Shown piece after piece: positions 63,942 through 64,000 of a stretch of DNA of 64,000 nt (its first letter is position 1; each line of letters opens with the position of its first letter). The position numbers and the translations under genes were made by a program. The DNA is from a virus, in IMG/VR virus record IMGVR_UViG_3300005471_000014, positions 1 to 64,000 of that record, one strand, 5' to 3'. The notes under the pieces are model-generated. The model saw nothing but the letters and a program-made list of their open reading frames with translations. It did no database searches and was not told the DNA's origin.

Positions 63942-64000
63942 GTGCAGCAAGGAAACCAGGCTGGTCAGGGAAGACCGTCCGTCCTGCCCGCCCGCAGCCT
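63942..64000 (+). CDS. Start of a gene that runs off the right edge
   Basis: GTG at 63942 after AAGGAG. The product begins MQQGNQAGQGRPSVLPARS. If the window ends meet, it continues in phase into the frame at position 5. Function unknown. Confidence 0.4.
   Translation, partial: MQQGNQAGQGRPSVLPARS

Noticed and set aside
1-64000. CRISPR array, diversity-generating retroelement or insertion sequence
   Set aside because: No regular repeat-spacer pattern, no reverse transcriptase motif (YxDD) near fibres, and no transposase or terminal repeats seen.

Overview
The window is the genome, or nearly the whole genome, of a GC-rich temperate tailed phage of a proteobacterium, probably with a short (podovirus-type) tail. 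The evidence is a large terminase, a P22-type portal, an acidic scaffold, a Mu gpT-like HK97-fold capsid protein, gp4- and gp10-like connector proteins, three large ejection-type proteins and several fibres, but no tape-measure protein, sheath or baseplate. A tyrosine recombinase with an excisionase-like partner and a divergent repressor region point to lysogeny. The host cannot be named; CsrA and a Thivi_2564-like membrane protein fit Gammaproteobacteria or Betaproteobacteria.

Layout: (1) About 0-12.6 kb, mostly + strand: small, tightly overlapping accessory genes (DUF932, an MntA-like nucleotidyltransferase, a YkgJ-like cysteine cluster protein, an HExxH/SprT-like protein and many unknowns), with a TerS-like gene and a small membrane protein on the - strand near 0.8-1.8 kb. 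(2) 12.6-16.6 kb, - strand: XRE repressor, DUF1376 replication protein with iteron-like repeats inside it, a P-like protein, a Q-like protein followed by a promoter and terminator, a DIP1984-family protein, tRNA-Thr and a small gene pair joined by a CCCTTTT slippery site. (3) 16.6-30.6 kb, + strand: HTH regulator, ERF recombinase, an orphan MbcA/ParS-like domain, excisionase/integrase, a SLOG/DprA-like protein, a DUF1064 nuclease-like protein and CsrA, plus a - strand low-molecular-weight phosphatase. (4) 30.6-61 kb, - strand: the late structural operon, read from TerL leftward to the ejection and fibre genes. (5) 61-64 kb: small genes, an initiator-like tRNA-Met and DNA-binding proteins. An open frame running off the right edge continues in phase into the first gene at the left edge, so the two ends may join.

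The most notable signals are regulatory. A 19-bp palindrome (TGCACACAG-S-CTGTGTGCA) recurs at six sites next to the repressor, ERF, xis/int, csrA and a right-end region, and looks like a dispersed operator set. The phage csrA is surrounded by GGA-rich leaders and hairpins that look like its own targets. Two -1 frameshift sites, one of the dnaX A_AAA_AAG type, extend small genes. A 20-bp element recurs at three gene starts. No endolysin or spanin is recognisable.

All assignments come from reading sequence and recalling protein families. No database search was run.
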